Source of the DNA: Archegozetes longisetosus
Taxonomy: Eukaryota > Arthropoda > Arachnida > Sarcoptiformes > Trhypochthoniidae
Assembly (NCBI GenBank): GCA_018873245.2
Contig: JAEMBT020000009.1
Span: 17,701,794 to 17,765,793, forward strand
DNA: 64,000 bases
Direction of reading: 5' to 3'
Under the pieces are notes generated by a model. That model was not told the DNA's origin and did no database searches. It saw only the letters and a list, made by a program, of their open reading frames with translations. Position 1 is the stretch's first letter, and the number at the start of each line of letters is the position of its first letter. Shown here piece after piece: positions 45,260 through 59,400 of the stretch. A program made the position numbers and the translations under genes.

Positions 45260-48214
45260 GTCATGTGGTTATACATTCACTTTAACAACAATAGATTTTC
45301 CGAAGTAATACATCAGTTCTATTTGTAGAGTAACTCAATTTTCACACGATTTTCATATAAAACTCTATTCAGTGGTGTTTCCTGTACTCTCGTTCTCATT
45401 CTAATTTCGATTCTGATACAAATTAAATGTCACTCTTAAGCTCATGAAACTTTGAAGTAATCAAACAATAAATTTATAGCAACAAATTGGTCAAACTGAA
45501 GCAATAGATTAATATTCCGAATGTGTTTCATTCTATAATAGAATATGTCGCGCGTGATTTCTGGCAATTTTTTAAAATCATCCTAAAGCGCAACTTATCT
45601 GAACTCTATTGAAATTGAGTTTTGAAACCAATACGACTAAGATAAACATCATATGTACCGTCGACAGATAAAAGTTATGTATTTGTCATCACTAAAAAGA
45701 TGCGGAAGAGTTGACAAACCTAAGGGCTCAACAACTCATTTAGACCTGTATTACGTTTAGTGATATTAATCAATCCTCAATCAATACTTAAGAAATTAGT
45801 TTGAAACTCTGATAAAATAGACTTTGACTCATCTTTGTAGTTGAGTCAATGCTACATCTGTTACAAAAAAGTGATAGCTCGAGAGGGCGGTCCAACTTAT
45901 CATTAAAATTATTAAAATTAAATCACAGTTGACTGTTGAACTATTTTGATTGAAATAGTTTGATATATCTCATCAGTAACTTTCATTCTATGACTTATTG
46001 TTTTTCTTATGAATATAAAATAAACTGACTTCAGCTAAGAATAACACTATTACTCATATTATGTTTTTAAATTACTGAATATTGCTATAATTTGACGCTA
46101 TAAACTTATAGTTTCAATTTCTGTCTCGTCCCTCTTATCTTATCCAAACGCATCAGAGATTAATCCGGGATCTATGCATAACTTTTTTTCGACCGACTGT
46201 ACTATAAGGTAAAAAGTCTTTATTTAAACTGAGTTTTCTCACGCACTTAATACAGAGGGATTACTTGAATATTTAAAAAGATGCATCTTTAAGATAATGA
46301 TAAAAAGTTACAAAAAGTCTTACTACTTTATAAGTTTATTAAATGTTTCCCCCTATTCTGTATGTCTTGTATTGATTATCATAAATTTTTAAGTACTCAG
46401 CTTGACAAAGACTTTATTCCTTATGGTACTCTTAAAATGATTTCAAGATCGTGTTGATAACCTAAACGAGTGTTATTGTAGTCTCAAACGTTTCTTTGTA
46501 TCGAAAATTCGATCGATAGCAACAGGATAAACTATAAATTGAAAGAAAGTAAAATATAAAATATTTTAAGTTTGTCGTATGTCTATTAGTTATATTGAAA
46601 TCGAGGGACTTGGAGAATGACCAACATTTACTGAAAATACAAAGTAATATTTTCAACTCAAAAGTCATAAAATAAAGCGATTATGGAACTTTTATTTACG
46701 ATTCTTATATATTTGTAGAGCATAAATTGTACTAAAGCCATGTATAACTTCAAATACTAAACCTTTATGAAATAGTTTTGTCTTTCTAGTGACCAGTACT
46801 TCAATCTTCTATTCGATAGTTTTATTTATCACTATAAGTGATAATGGATTCAAGTGTGCGTTTAAGGCTCTAATAAATAAAAATTGAATGCTCAAAAGCT
46901 TTTGCTAGATTCATAAACTGATAAATTGTGCTGTAATTCATACCTTCCAATCGAAAGAAAATAATTTATTGAAAGAACTTTTACCAAATAGTATTTTCTT
47001 TAAAATAAAGTCTTATTAAAAAATACTTCTATAGACAATTTTCTATAAGTTTGTAGGCGTTCAACAATAAAAATTTCATAGTAGTTTAATCTAATGCATC
47101 AGAAGTAGACTCACCACCTATTCCTTGTTTGAATTCTGTACAAAATATTTCACAGGGAGTACCCTTATATATATTTTTTAATTTATTACTCTTTGGTTGA
47201 TGTCTATCAGTAATCAATTATATCATTTAATTAATCAATGCTTATTGTTATTAAATCTACTAAAATACGAATATCTTTGCCTATAATTAATTAAATTTCT
47301 AACTTATTTATATATTTTTTATACTATTTATATTTAAAAGTATACTTTTTCTCTGATTTCGCAGCGTTCAGCAAATCATCATTATTACTAATATAACCAA
47401 CGAATTTGTAACATGCCATTGAATAGTTTAAACTGACTGAATCAACTTTCATTAAGCATCAAAAGTTATTCAAAACTTTATTCTTTATAAGCGATGCGCT
47501 ATCGGAACAATATAAATAATACAAATAATTATTGTTTCAATTCTGTTATCCTAATTAAATATCAAATGTTTTATTCAATTTCATTTCTATTTATGGATCC
47601 TGTACAATTACCATTTTTTCTGTCTGTACCTGAGAGCAATCTTGTACAACACATGAAGATCCTGTACAGGTGGTAGGTCTAATCAAAAGGTCTACAATTA
47701 CGAGCATATAATCAATAGTTATTTAGAATACTCAGCAGAACATTACAATTACAAACGTTTATAAATACAAGTACTATAATTTTTTCGAATGAGAACCAGA
47801 ATTTTTCTTGTCAAAGAGAAACCGAGGTATATTTTTAGATTTGTCACAAGTTGCAAACAATAAATTATTCATTCGAAAAAATCAACGATTTTACATTTTA
47901 TTTTTGATCACATTCATATTGTTCTACTTTTTACTGAATTTTGCAGCTTAAACTAAACTCTAATTTTTTAACAACATATTTTGCGAACTCATTACATGAC
48001 ATTGAGAAGTTTATTTTTATACAAATTTCGGCTTTAACAGAGTTAACGCTCAAACTATTCCTTTCGCTAGACAATAGATTGTTCATAATGCTGAAATTCT
48101 CTCGAAAAAAGCTTTAGATACAGGAATACATAAAACAACATTAACCTCATATAATTAAATATTAAATTTTTTAAAGCTTCTAATTAGTAAAAGCCTGAGA
48201 TAACGTCTTCGATT
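45260..48214. other. gene-free AT-rich stretch
   Basis: Nothing supported on either strand. Confidence 0.5.
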
Positions 48215-48296
48215 CAAGATCAACTCAGAAGATTAGAGGTAAGACCTTAAAACCGGAGACTCCGGATCAAAAATGGAGATATAACACCCGTATTTA
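48215..48296 (-). repeat. dispersed repeat copy 2 (partner at 18524-18600)
   Basis: On the - strand it reads ACGGGTGTTATATCTCC, a CCGGAGTCTCCGG palindrome, then TTTTAAGGTCTT, matching motifs of the copy at 18524. The central palindrome could form a short hairpin. Confidence 0.45.
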
Positions 48297-49335
48297 TAAA
48301 TTATTAATTTAAAAGAGAAAAAAGAAAAATTTCTTCATTTATAAGTATATCTACTTATATACTCAAAAAGAATATAGAGTTAATGTCTATACAAATATTA
48401 CATTGTCAACTCTCAGAGAACTCATAAATATTTAATACATTAGAGCCAACAAATATACAATTTTGGTTTCAAAACTTATAATAATGTTGAAATATAATAT
48501 GTAGGGGTTCTGATAGAATCACAAATGTATAATGTAAAACATAAGAAGTGTTCAAGAAATAGCAAAAAATAACTCAATTCACTTTGTAAATTCAAGCAGA
48601 ACTTGAAAACTCTTTGGAGTAATCATTTTAAATTTTAAAATAAGTATAGAAACTCATTCAAGAACCAGAGAAACGTGAAAACAAAGATAATACTGGAGCA
48701 AAGTAGAATCCAATTTTTTAGTTGTGATGAATTTAATTCAAACTTTGAGAAAGAATGCTGACTTTGATTAATCGAGGGGCAACTCCGGTCTCTTCATTTT
48801 GTGAAATTCTGTTCTCTTCCAATCTCAAAAATATTTAAATTCGATTACCCTATTCTTGTTTGCAGTGTGTGCCGAATAAAATTTTCAAAGAACACAGTAT
48901 CTAGGGAATGAAAATACACAAAATAAAGAATAAAAAACCATTCAGCAAATAGGGAGACAATCTTTTGTTGACCTGGAGTTTGACTATAAAGTCAATAAAT
49001 TGATTAGTTTTCGAAGCTATTAGATGTTTTATAGTAAGTATATTTTGAAATACTAAAACATAAATAGAATGAATAGTTTGGAAAATATTAAGAAATTAAT
49101 GGATTAATAGAATGATTTACTACTCTGATTTTTGTATTGCTAATTACAAACACAGTAAATAGTGAATCTTTGATTGTTAATTTGCATCTATAATGCAATT
49201 TAGGAAATTTTAATCATCATTTATGATTATTGTCTGAATATATGCTTAATTTGCTGTTGTATGAACACTAGTACTCTGGTTGAATGCTAATTTGCTCAAT
49301 ATTAAACGCTGATTACTATACTAGATATTTATCAC

Positions 49336-49753
49336 TAGAGGTGGGTAAGAGATTCTCAAAACTTCAGGTACTATATAATAAAATACTTGAAAGCCATCCA
49401 ATTTTATCAAGTGTTTCGATTTAAAACGTATGCCTGCACGAACAAATGTAGGAATAAAAACATTAAATTAATATATCCTCACTTGAATTCTATACTTGAT
49501 TAAATTTTCTAATATATAAATTCTGAGAATTTCGAGAGTCAAGACTCGACAAAACTCTCGATCGAGGGTAAGATACTTTCGAAAAAATCTATTTCCTGAC
49601 ACTTAAATATCTAAACACTTTATTTGAGGACCTTCCGTGTATAAAAGTGATCTTTCCACTAATCGTAATTTGAACTTCTGGCAATCACGAGAAATGACAT
49701 CCTCTTAAAGATTTTCAATCTAGAGTATCGACTTTCTAAAATACCGACCTCTA
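49336..49753. mobile_element. probable hAT-like MITE with TAGAGGTGGGTA ends
   Basis: TAGAGGTGGGTA at 49336-49347 pairs with TAGAGGTCGGTA on the - strand at 49753-49742 (one mismatch), giving 12-bp terminal inverted repeats around about 418 bases of non-coding DNA. The flanking 8-bp sequences are only partly similar, so the target duplication is decayed or absent. Confidence 0.5.
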
Positions 49754-49759
49754 TTACTT

Positions 49760-52700
49760 CTCGAATAATTCATATAATTAGATCATATTGTTTGTAGAAT
49801 TCAAATCAGTTTTATAACTGTTTTTTATGTAAGTTGATTTGATCTAAAAGTTATTTTTACCTAAATCTGAAGTCCAAATCCATTTAGAAGACTACTCTGG
49901 CTTCAGTTAATATTTACAGTTCTAATGATTATGTGCCGTTTCGCATAATTTAATTTCTCAAATAACTTTTTAGGTAAACGCATACTTAAAAATAAGTTGT
50001 TTCCTAGGCTCTTATTTTCATATCTATTGAAAAATAAAATATGAGTCTTTCTTAAGTTTTTGTCAAAATACCTTAATGTGATATTACTGCAGAATTTTAG
50101 AAATTTTATTATAAAAGGCAGCTAGCAGGTTGAAAATTTTGTAATTTTTATTAATTAAGTCGGGTCGTTAGGTCAGATAAATTGAATTCTCTATCAAAGT
50201 TCTTGAAAGGTTTATTTTGATAAACTTTGCGGTAAATAAGTATGATCTTTCATTATTCTTATACTGATCTAGCTAACTATAGGAAAAGAAAAATGTTCAT
50301 AAATTTGGTTTGCATATTAGGAATCATATTAAAGCTTAACACATATCTTTGAATATTTGTATTTTGTGAGATAATTTGAGTAAATTAAACTTCAAAAGAG
50401 CTTGGATAGAATAAAATTTCAGGGAAATGGCATTTGACCAGATAAAATTCTGATGAGACCACATTTTAAAACACTTTGAGATAGTTAAACAAAAGATAAA
50501 GACTAAAAGCAGTAGCCTGCAAAACAAACGATATTTTAAGTAAACAAATGTTTGTTATTTACCAATTGACGATTATTTTCAATTATATTCGCTTAGAAAT
50601 ACTTAGAGCAGAAACCAGTTTCACTCGTGATTTGTCATTAAAACTCTTTTCTAGTAAGAATAACTTGTATTCTCTATTATACTCATGGAAACGATGTTAT
50701 CTAATAAAAAATAATTGATAATTGATAATGTCTGGTAATTGATTCTTGAGTTGTTTGCGTACGCAATGAAGTTACAGTCGATTCAATGAGCCGATAAATA
50801 AAAGTATATTATGTTTAAACTAGAATATGCCCTTCCCTTAGCACAATTCGCTCATTTCAACTATTAAATGACTCGAGACTGCAGATATCACCAATTTTAG
50901 TATTGTTACAATACATTTAATGAGTTTATGCATTCATTTGGGATTTAGTTCTTTCTCTATACTTGTCTTAATTTGCGTCATTTATGTAAACGTAATATTC
51001 AATTGATCAAAGGTCAAATGAAGTATGAGCATGAAAAGAATCAGCAGTCACTACACGAGTGAAGTATGATCAAGATTTTTAGGTTTAAAGTAATCTTCAT
51101 CAAATATACTCTTTACAAATGGAAACTGAGGTTTGTATTTACAAAAGCAATAACGTTAAAGGCCAGCAACAGAACTATACATTCTGCTGTTGCGTCGCTT
51201 TCTGATGGAAAGTTTATTTTCACTTACAATGAATTATGTCAACTATTCTGAGTTGACATAGAGTGGATTGTGATCTACAGTTTCTTTTGCAGATAATAAT
51301 CCTATTCTCCTTCTTTACTTATCATTTCACTATTTTTTCTCAAAAATTATCTTATTTGATGTAACTTTCAATGATTCGAAATAGTTGTTCAAGTGAAGAT
51401 CTAATCTGATAACTTGATGTTTGTCAAACAGAACTTTGACTAATTTGGTTATTTTGGATCGATTAAGTAATCACTACTTCTACCACAATAATTCAATAAA
51501 CTTTTCCAGTAGTTCTATATTCAGAATAATTATCATACTTAGATACAGTAACTCACTTATCAAATTTTAGTCACTAGGTTTGACTTAAGCTAATTCTGAA
51601 GAAACTAAATTATATAGCATTACATTTTGATTTATGATCATTGAGCGATTTAACTATGTTCTTAAATGTTCTATTGAACACATCTGTGACTTAGTTTATT
51701 TCTACGGCAACTCATTTATTTCAATCATAAACAAATATCACATAATACGAATCAATCACTGGTCAAATATCATATCTCATTCATCAGCGATGAGTGACAA
51801 ACGCTACGAACAAAAGATGAAATTTTGTTGACGACAATCCCAATATGACTTAGAGATTCGTTATAGTCTCAATGTCAGTTCGAGTAAGAGGTTCAATTTT
51901 TTCCTTATTTTTCTGCTTTCTGATCTGCTCTTTTATCAATCATTTAAGATTCAGTCGATTCGTTGAAGAATAGTTCGTCGACTAGCGATTTTTCGATAGA
52001 ATGATCCTTCGACAGAGCAATACATTGATAAATAATCCGACTTATATTTTACTATGACAGAATTGCTACTAAGTCGTGCTCGTCTATTTGAGTAACGGCC
52101 CCAACGCTACCCAACGACCGCTCTTTAATATACCTCTTAGTATAATAAGCATCAAATTGACATTTCTATGCAATTTTCATAAATTCACTTTGCCGGTGAA
52201 TCACTTGTCAAAGAGTCGTTCTGTACTAGACCCCTATAATTTAAAAAGAAAGTTATGGAAACAGAAAACTTTCGATTTCTTTTTGAAAAATAACGTTCTA
52301 CTTATATACGCCAACAAAAAATCTGTAAATAAAACCTTAATCTATCTGTCTCTATGTTTACCTGTTTGTCCATCACTCTATAATTCAAGTTTTGCTTATT
52401 CGACGGACTGTAGAAAGTATAGCTTGAGTCTCCGTGACTGCTGAGTTTTGAATACTCAAATTGAAGGCCCTAGTCGAAGAGTAGGCTCTGATAAAAGTTT
52501 TCATAAAATTAATGGACTAAAATAGAACCGATGTACGTTTATCAATTGAAGACTGATATATGGTCATTTTTATAATACTGGGCTTCACAAACAAAAGTCG
52601 AACGCTTATAGTTGAACCTTTCTATCAATGAAAAAAAAATTTGTGCAAATATAAATACCAACTGATTAAGCATTTGTATCATTACTGATAGTCTTTAGTG

Positions 52701-53013
52701 ATTCTTCCATCAATGAGAAAGTTCAAACTATGAACTAGCGTTTACTTGTTTCTTGTCAAATCTAATATTAGGTATCTAGGCACATACTAGCTTTAATTTA
52801 ATTCCTTTATTTCCTTGAAAACTTTAATGAAAAGCTACTCTTGGATCAAGGCTTCAATTGAAAATTGAAGCGAAAATTTAGCAAAGATTCTAAAATAAGA
52901 TTTATTACTTCTAAAATATAAGAATTCGTTTTACTAATACGAATGAAATATAGTTTGAGGAACAAGTAAGAAGCATTAGTAAAAGATATAGTTGCTCTTT
53001 TGAGGAAAACACT
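49760..53013. other. gene-free stretch
   Basis: No supported gene. At 51955-52150 there is a less AT-rich patch with repeated TCGAT/TTCGTCGA motifs leading into a 122-codon frame (52076-52444). That frame has no recognisable domain and only its first third is of coding-like composition, so it may be a transposon remnant. Confidence 0.45.
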
Positions 53014-53021
53014 CATCTAAC

Positions 53022-53450
53022 TAGGGTGACCAAGTGTCCCGCATTGTGCGGGATTGTCCCACATTTAAGAGTTGTGTCCCGCATAGCATATGCACCCTTT
53101 GCGGGACGAAAAATATACATTTTAAGATTTATCTTAACAGATTTTCACTGTGTGTTTTTATTTAATGCAAATAATGCAATTTAATTGTTAACACGTTTCT
53201 TATCTTAAAATATGTAGAAGTCTTTAGATAAAGAGTTTTAATTCGTTTATCTGATACCTTGTTTTCATTCACATCGTGTGTGACTTATAAAGTGCAGTTA
53301 TCAATCAAGTCTTTAGTTTATATTTCAAATAATTGTTATTTCAAACTGTGATTTGTAACTTCAATCAGGTTAAAACTCTTTAAAAAAATTTTATAATGGG
53401 ACCAAAATTTTGTTGTCCTGCATTTGACAGTTTTTGACTTGGTCACTCTA
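53022..53450. mobile_element. hAT-superfamily MITE with perfect 8-bp target duplication
   Basis: The left end TAGGGTGACCAAGTGTCC and right end (on the - strand) TAGAGTGACCAAGTC are inverted repeats. Identical 8-bp direct repeats CATCTAAC flank it (53014-53021 and 53451-53458). Short GCGGGAC/GTCCCGC subterminal palindromes follow the left end. At 429 bp it has no coding capacity. Same terminal family as the element at 9805-11026. Confidence 0.85.
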
Positions 53451-53458
53451 CATCTAAC

Positions 53459-56400
53459 TGAAACGTTTACTTAATTATGACACAACTTCTTTTTGGTCAG
53501 CAGTTTTGTAGCAATAGAATTAATATCATGTAATTAAGATTTCGTGATTTGTATCTAAACAAACTAATTGCTTCTAATCTGAAACTTTAACACTTGATTC
53601 TTTAGTTCTATAGTTGTATTTATCTCTCAAATCTAAGATGAATCAACTGTTTTGTCATTAATAGATTCTGTGATGAATCGATAATGCTTTATATCTCCTT
53701 AATTTGTAGTATTTGAAAATCTCTTTTGAAAGCCATCGTAAGTATTTTATCGAACGCATCATTTATCAAGAAAACTTTCAACATATAATATTTTATGTCT
53801 ACTCATGCACTAAATTTATTATTCATTATTAGAAATATCATTTTACTTATTTTCATCACAAGAATGTCAGGATTTATTCATGATCTGATTAATTATACAC
53901 TATTATTCCTTTTTGTGACTCGCTTAACTAAATATTAGGGTTACTTTTTGTAGTAACTCCAATCAATAATGGTTATTTAATGCATCAAAATAATTCAACT
54001 TCAATTTAGACTTTTGAATCACTCAAGCTGTTTATCGTTGCTTACGAAATATTATTTATGTTATTGAATAAGAATCTGATGGCACTTACACAAAATCTTA
54101 GTGTTTTGCAAATTTTTCATTCGTTTTATTCTATATTTAGAATAGTGTGAATCTCAGAGTTATCTTTCTATTTACTTATTCACAAGAGAATTAACTTGCG
54201 CAAGATTATCAAAACAACAAATCAAATAATAAAATTTATTTGCCACATTGGCATTTGCTTTGAATAAACACTTAAAAAGTGACTGAAATTACATCTTTGT
54301 CACTGATTTGATTCTGGTTTATTGTGCTAAAGACAACAATTGTTTTACGGAAATAAACACTATCTTTACTATGATTATTTCAACTATCAGTGCTACTGTA
54401 GGTCTAAATTTTCGGTTTGAAATGAAACTAGATACAAAGTAGTTAAAACAAAATGTTCTGTTTCGTCAATTAGAGTAACCTGCTTTTATCCTTCACTCTA
54501 AGAGATTATAAGTTAGAAGCAGTGCCACAGTTATTTGTTATCATTTGCAAAGGCCTGCTCTTTCAAATAACTCTCACTCGAAAAATGCGTCAAATCATCG
54601 ATTATGAGTGATTACTAGACCATTTGTTATATCAAATATAATGATTCTTGCTTTTAGTTTAATATTGAATGAACTGGTAAATCGCTGAAAATTTGATGCA
54701 AACATTAGTTTGGGACTGATAAAGGAAGAGACTCACCAGTGATTAAGGCAGATGTACTGGCGTTAACTCTACAGTACTCATAGAATAAGTCACGGTTCTT
54801 ATCACTGACTACTAGTTATATTGGTATGTCTGATAAGTTTCCGGAATTAGACTAATCTAATGATTTTTAGCGATTCCCCAATAAATAACTGGCCTAAATG
54901 CTAGTGATTGACCTGATCCATCAATTCCTGCTCCTTGCCTAAAAAATTCAAAATTTCTATTTTCTTATTGATGCGTTGTATGCAGTAACGACTTATAGCC
55001 TTATGCGCACAAATGAGAAAATTGCGTTTAAAGTGGCACAACTTTCAAATAAATTTAAATCATTTTTTTTAATAATTTACTCAATTTCTTAATATTTTTC
55101 TCATGTTTTTCTACCATAAGACTAGATGTGATGTACGTTTCTTTCCATTTTCTTTAGACTTTTGCATCAGTTCATTATCAATCAAGTCTATAGGCGTTTG
55201 TCTATTTATAACACAATTAGTGATATTTTTCAATTTATTTTTCAATAAATCACACATTTTAAGATTTTGAAAATCAAAACTAAAGAACGTAAACAAAAAA
55301 AATAAAGTTTTATTTCAAAAGTTTGTAAATAATTGACTCACATTTAACTTAGTATTGCATAAATACATTATGTAATTGAATGTAGTTGAAATATGCAGTT
55401 AACACCTCATATGACGCATAAGTGCAAAACTACTCTTAGTTTTAATGCTTTTCTATAGGAATTAAAGACAACTTGTTTGCCGATTTATTCATATTTTCCT
55501 CATTGGAGCATATTATGAAAATTTGTCTGAATGTAAAGTAAGACCTAAACATTGATTTGGTGCAATAATCCTCAAACTTTATATCTCCACACAAGTCGTT
55601 ACTGAATCCAATGCATCTATTGAAAAAATAAAAATATATAGTGAAGGCATGTTTTGGATACAAATCTATGCTACTTAAAGAATACTGCGTATAACTTGAT
55701 GCCTTTTGTAGGTTAACACATATTCATTAGTTCTGCTTACTGTTTGACACGATTCCCTCAAGAGGTTATCGGCGGCGAATCTGAATAGATCAACGAAAAA
55801 TTCAGGTCTACAGCCAAAGTCCTCTGAATGGGAGATTCAAGCAACAGGATCAGATAGTTAGCCGAACATATGAAGACGTCAAGTTGAAGAGCGCATCGAA
55901 TTGTGGGCAACGGTCTTCAAGTGGTGAAAGTTCGTGAAAGCGTGTAATTACTACTTTTGGTAATTTTCTCACTTTTGAGAATTGACAAAAAAGTAATGTA
56001 TCGAAGTTTAGGAAAGTGGAAGAAACTGATGGATGGAGTCAATCATCACCATTTACGTCATGTATGAATTATTTATTGAAAAATCCTTTAAAAATTCATT
56101 AGACTTGTCTTGCTCCAGAAACTTATCACACATGTCAATAAATTCTGTTCTAATACAAAATCTCTGACTCAGAAAAAACGTTTTATCCTTTCCTCATCTT
56201 AAAAAAAATTGACACACTCTGAGTGAATAGAAAGATGATTTATGAACAGTTCATTTGATAATATGAATTATTCAATGAAAGGTTTGGGATTAAAATCTTA
56301 TCAAAACCTAAGTTCATAATTAATAGACAAAGGTTGTCTTTGACCTTGGTTATAGAGCATTTTAACTTTGAAGTTTCATTCATAAAGCAAACTTATCAAG

Positions 56401-59400
56401 CTGCCACTTTCATTTAGTGGTCGTTATTTTAGAGAGTTCCTTCTCTGGAGTCTTCAGCTGCAACATCTTATTGAAACTCTCTTAATGACTACTACCTTTA
56501 TTCTATCATTATTCCCACTAATTTTATGCTTTTGAGAAATCAAGGTAAGAACAAAACCCGTTTTATCGATTGTCAAAACCTTTGTCGAGAAAAATTATCA
56601 AGCTTTATCTAACTTCTAATCAGAACTTATCAGTATCTTTCAAATTATATCTTACTCAACATATTGTCACGCCGTTGTCAATTGTTTTGTCGGAGATTAA
56701 TAGTAAGAATTTTTTTGAGTTTTCTATTAGAAGAACATAAAAATAGACAAAACGACATAACTTAGAAGTTAGAATTTACACGTACAAAATTCTTGAGACC
56801 TTAGGATCCATTTGTGATGTTTTGCTTGGTCTCTGAGAGACGACTCCCAGTAAGAAAAACAAAAACCCTAGTTTATATAGTTAAATATGCTACAGTTCAT
56901 GTCATGTCTTATAATAATAACATATATAAATCATGTCACATTGAAAAAAAGTGTTAGATAACTTGGTATTAGTTTGAATGTACTTTCTATAAAATATGCA
57001 AAATCTCAATTTAAATTACCTAAGGTTACTCACTACGTAACAATATAGCCATAAATAGAAATGAAATTAAGGCAAAAAAAATTAATATCCCATTAGAGTT
57101 ACATAATGAATCCTGAAAATTGATGACAAAAAGCTTGCTTAACTCGATTTTGATGTTTGCATTGCTTTGTTCTCATAGACCATGGCTTTAGAGAACATGT
57201 GATAAAATTTCTGAATAAGTTTTTATTGGACTGGAACCTCAAAAATTACAGGTTTTGTGTAATAAGTTCTTTTGACAATTCAACAAGACTTAAGCCCTTT
57301 TGTCATCTCAATTTTCTAAAGGCGTACCTTTTCTTACAACTGCTTCATATCCTTTACTTTCTATCTGAATTGCGTTCAGTATCTTGTTTTCATCAAGTTA
57401 GTACTTCAAAAAATACTGAACTCCAAGAGAGCTATTATCACAAAATGGTAAAACACTGATAAAACTTGTACAAGGTGTCCTGTACATAATAAAATGCAAA
57501 CTTTCATTGATACATTTGAAGCTATTACAGAAGTACATACAGCTGTCAGTTCCATTCGACATAATAATTAGAATGATTCATAAACGACATCAGATCGGGT
57601 CATATTGATAACAGAGATCGTAAATCATTTCTCATCCCATCTCTATTTATATAGATCTTTGTTTAAAAAGTAAAGGCTGTTGAAAAAGTTATTTGCAAAT
57701 GAAGAACATCACATGTAAGTTAGTAAATATTACAAACTAATATAAATAGCTGCGACTTAAATTTTAGTAGCATTTGAATAATTTCAACTTAGAGATTTGT
57801 ACATGTTTCAAACTAAGGCTTTTGTCGCAAGAATATCTTAAAATAGATGCAAAGATTTTCTGTCTGTTTGAAACGAACGTTTTTTCTAGATTTCAGAAAA
57901 ATCATCCAAGATAAACAATATAATATTTATACAGAAATATCCTCCAAATTATTTTGCATTTCAAGAATATAAGTTTCAAGTGAAACACAATTAAAGAAGT
58001 TATTGGACGTCTTTTAAAAGATTTCAAACATCTTAAGAACATTCATCTTAATAGGAATCGTATACAATGACGCATAAATTTTAAAGCTTATAATTTTTTA
58101 AATTGATTTAAAATCCCATATGAGATGTAAAATACTTGAATATTATGATATAATATTCCAGAAGTATGAAGAATCGAAGCTTCTTTTGGAAACCTGAATA
58201 CATAGATCAACAACACTTCCATCATTAATCTGAGTCAGTGTTTTATTAACTATTTTCAACTCAATTCAAGACTATTTCAGTGAGAAATGATCTGTTAGAT
58301 TGACACTCAATGAATCACTAGCAAAACAAAGAAGAGACATATAATGAGATTTGAGTAACAATTTGATCAAAAAATAAATCACGAAATCCTTTGTTCCGGA
58401 TATCATGTTATATGAAAACAATGATTAGGTGGCATTCATATTTCTTTCTATTGTCATCTAATTATTAAATGAGAGCCTTTCCCAAGACTGAGTCTGGGTA
58501 CTGACCTGTAATATAAAACTCAAACTTCATTCCTTGCCTATACTGGTCATACATAATTCGTTTATTCTGATTATCGTATTTGCTAAATCCTTTTAAAGTC
58601 TATTCGCTTATAACTTTATTACATTACTCATATAAGTTACGCAAAAGACTACCACTGTTCAAAACTTTCCAATATTTGAATTATGGAATAGCTTTAATGC
58701 AAGAAAGTTATCAATTATTTCTGAAGATTTATTTTCAATAAATAGTCAATGTTTAGCAAATAGGTAACTATGAAGATAGAGATGATTTTTTTGTTTACTT
58801 GTAATAAATATTCGTGGAATAGAACAATGGATACATGAATTATTAACACTGAAAAAATTGATCTATTGTTAGTAAAACAAAAATATATTACGCTTTTACT
58901 AGTTTGACATTTAATCTTCAACCCAACGACAGCTAATGTAATGCACAAAACCTAAGGATTCTTGACAAGATTGAATATGTACTACAGTAGTGATCCATCA
59001 AATATAATGATAAAAAGCATTTTCATAAACAACATTTAATAAAGTATTTTCTTATTTTCTTATTTTAATGATAAGGCATGTTATGTTTATTTTCATTCAT
59101 ATTAGATTATTTTTATTTTTTAAAGACCTAGTATTCATTTAATCAAATCAACTATAGCACCAAAACTTACACTTTTAATTTCAAAACTACTCGTCATCAA
59201 TTGATGAATATATATGGACTGATGATGTGTTGTTCAATATTAAAACAAAATTGATGAAAATTAAAAATAATCTAGAATCAAATTTTTTGATGACTTTTAA
59301 ATTCACATTTCTTAATGGATCTCGACATGAATTCTGTCATTTTTCCTTTCTAACATTCATATTTCTTATACCAAATATTTCATAAAATGACTCGAGTATT

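Noticed and set aside
52076..52444. 122-codon frame on the + strand
   Set aside because: No recognisable domain, composition falls to background after the first third, and no splice-supported context.
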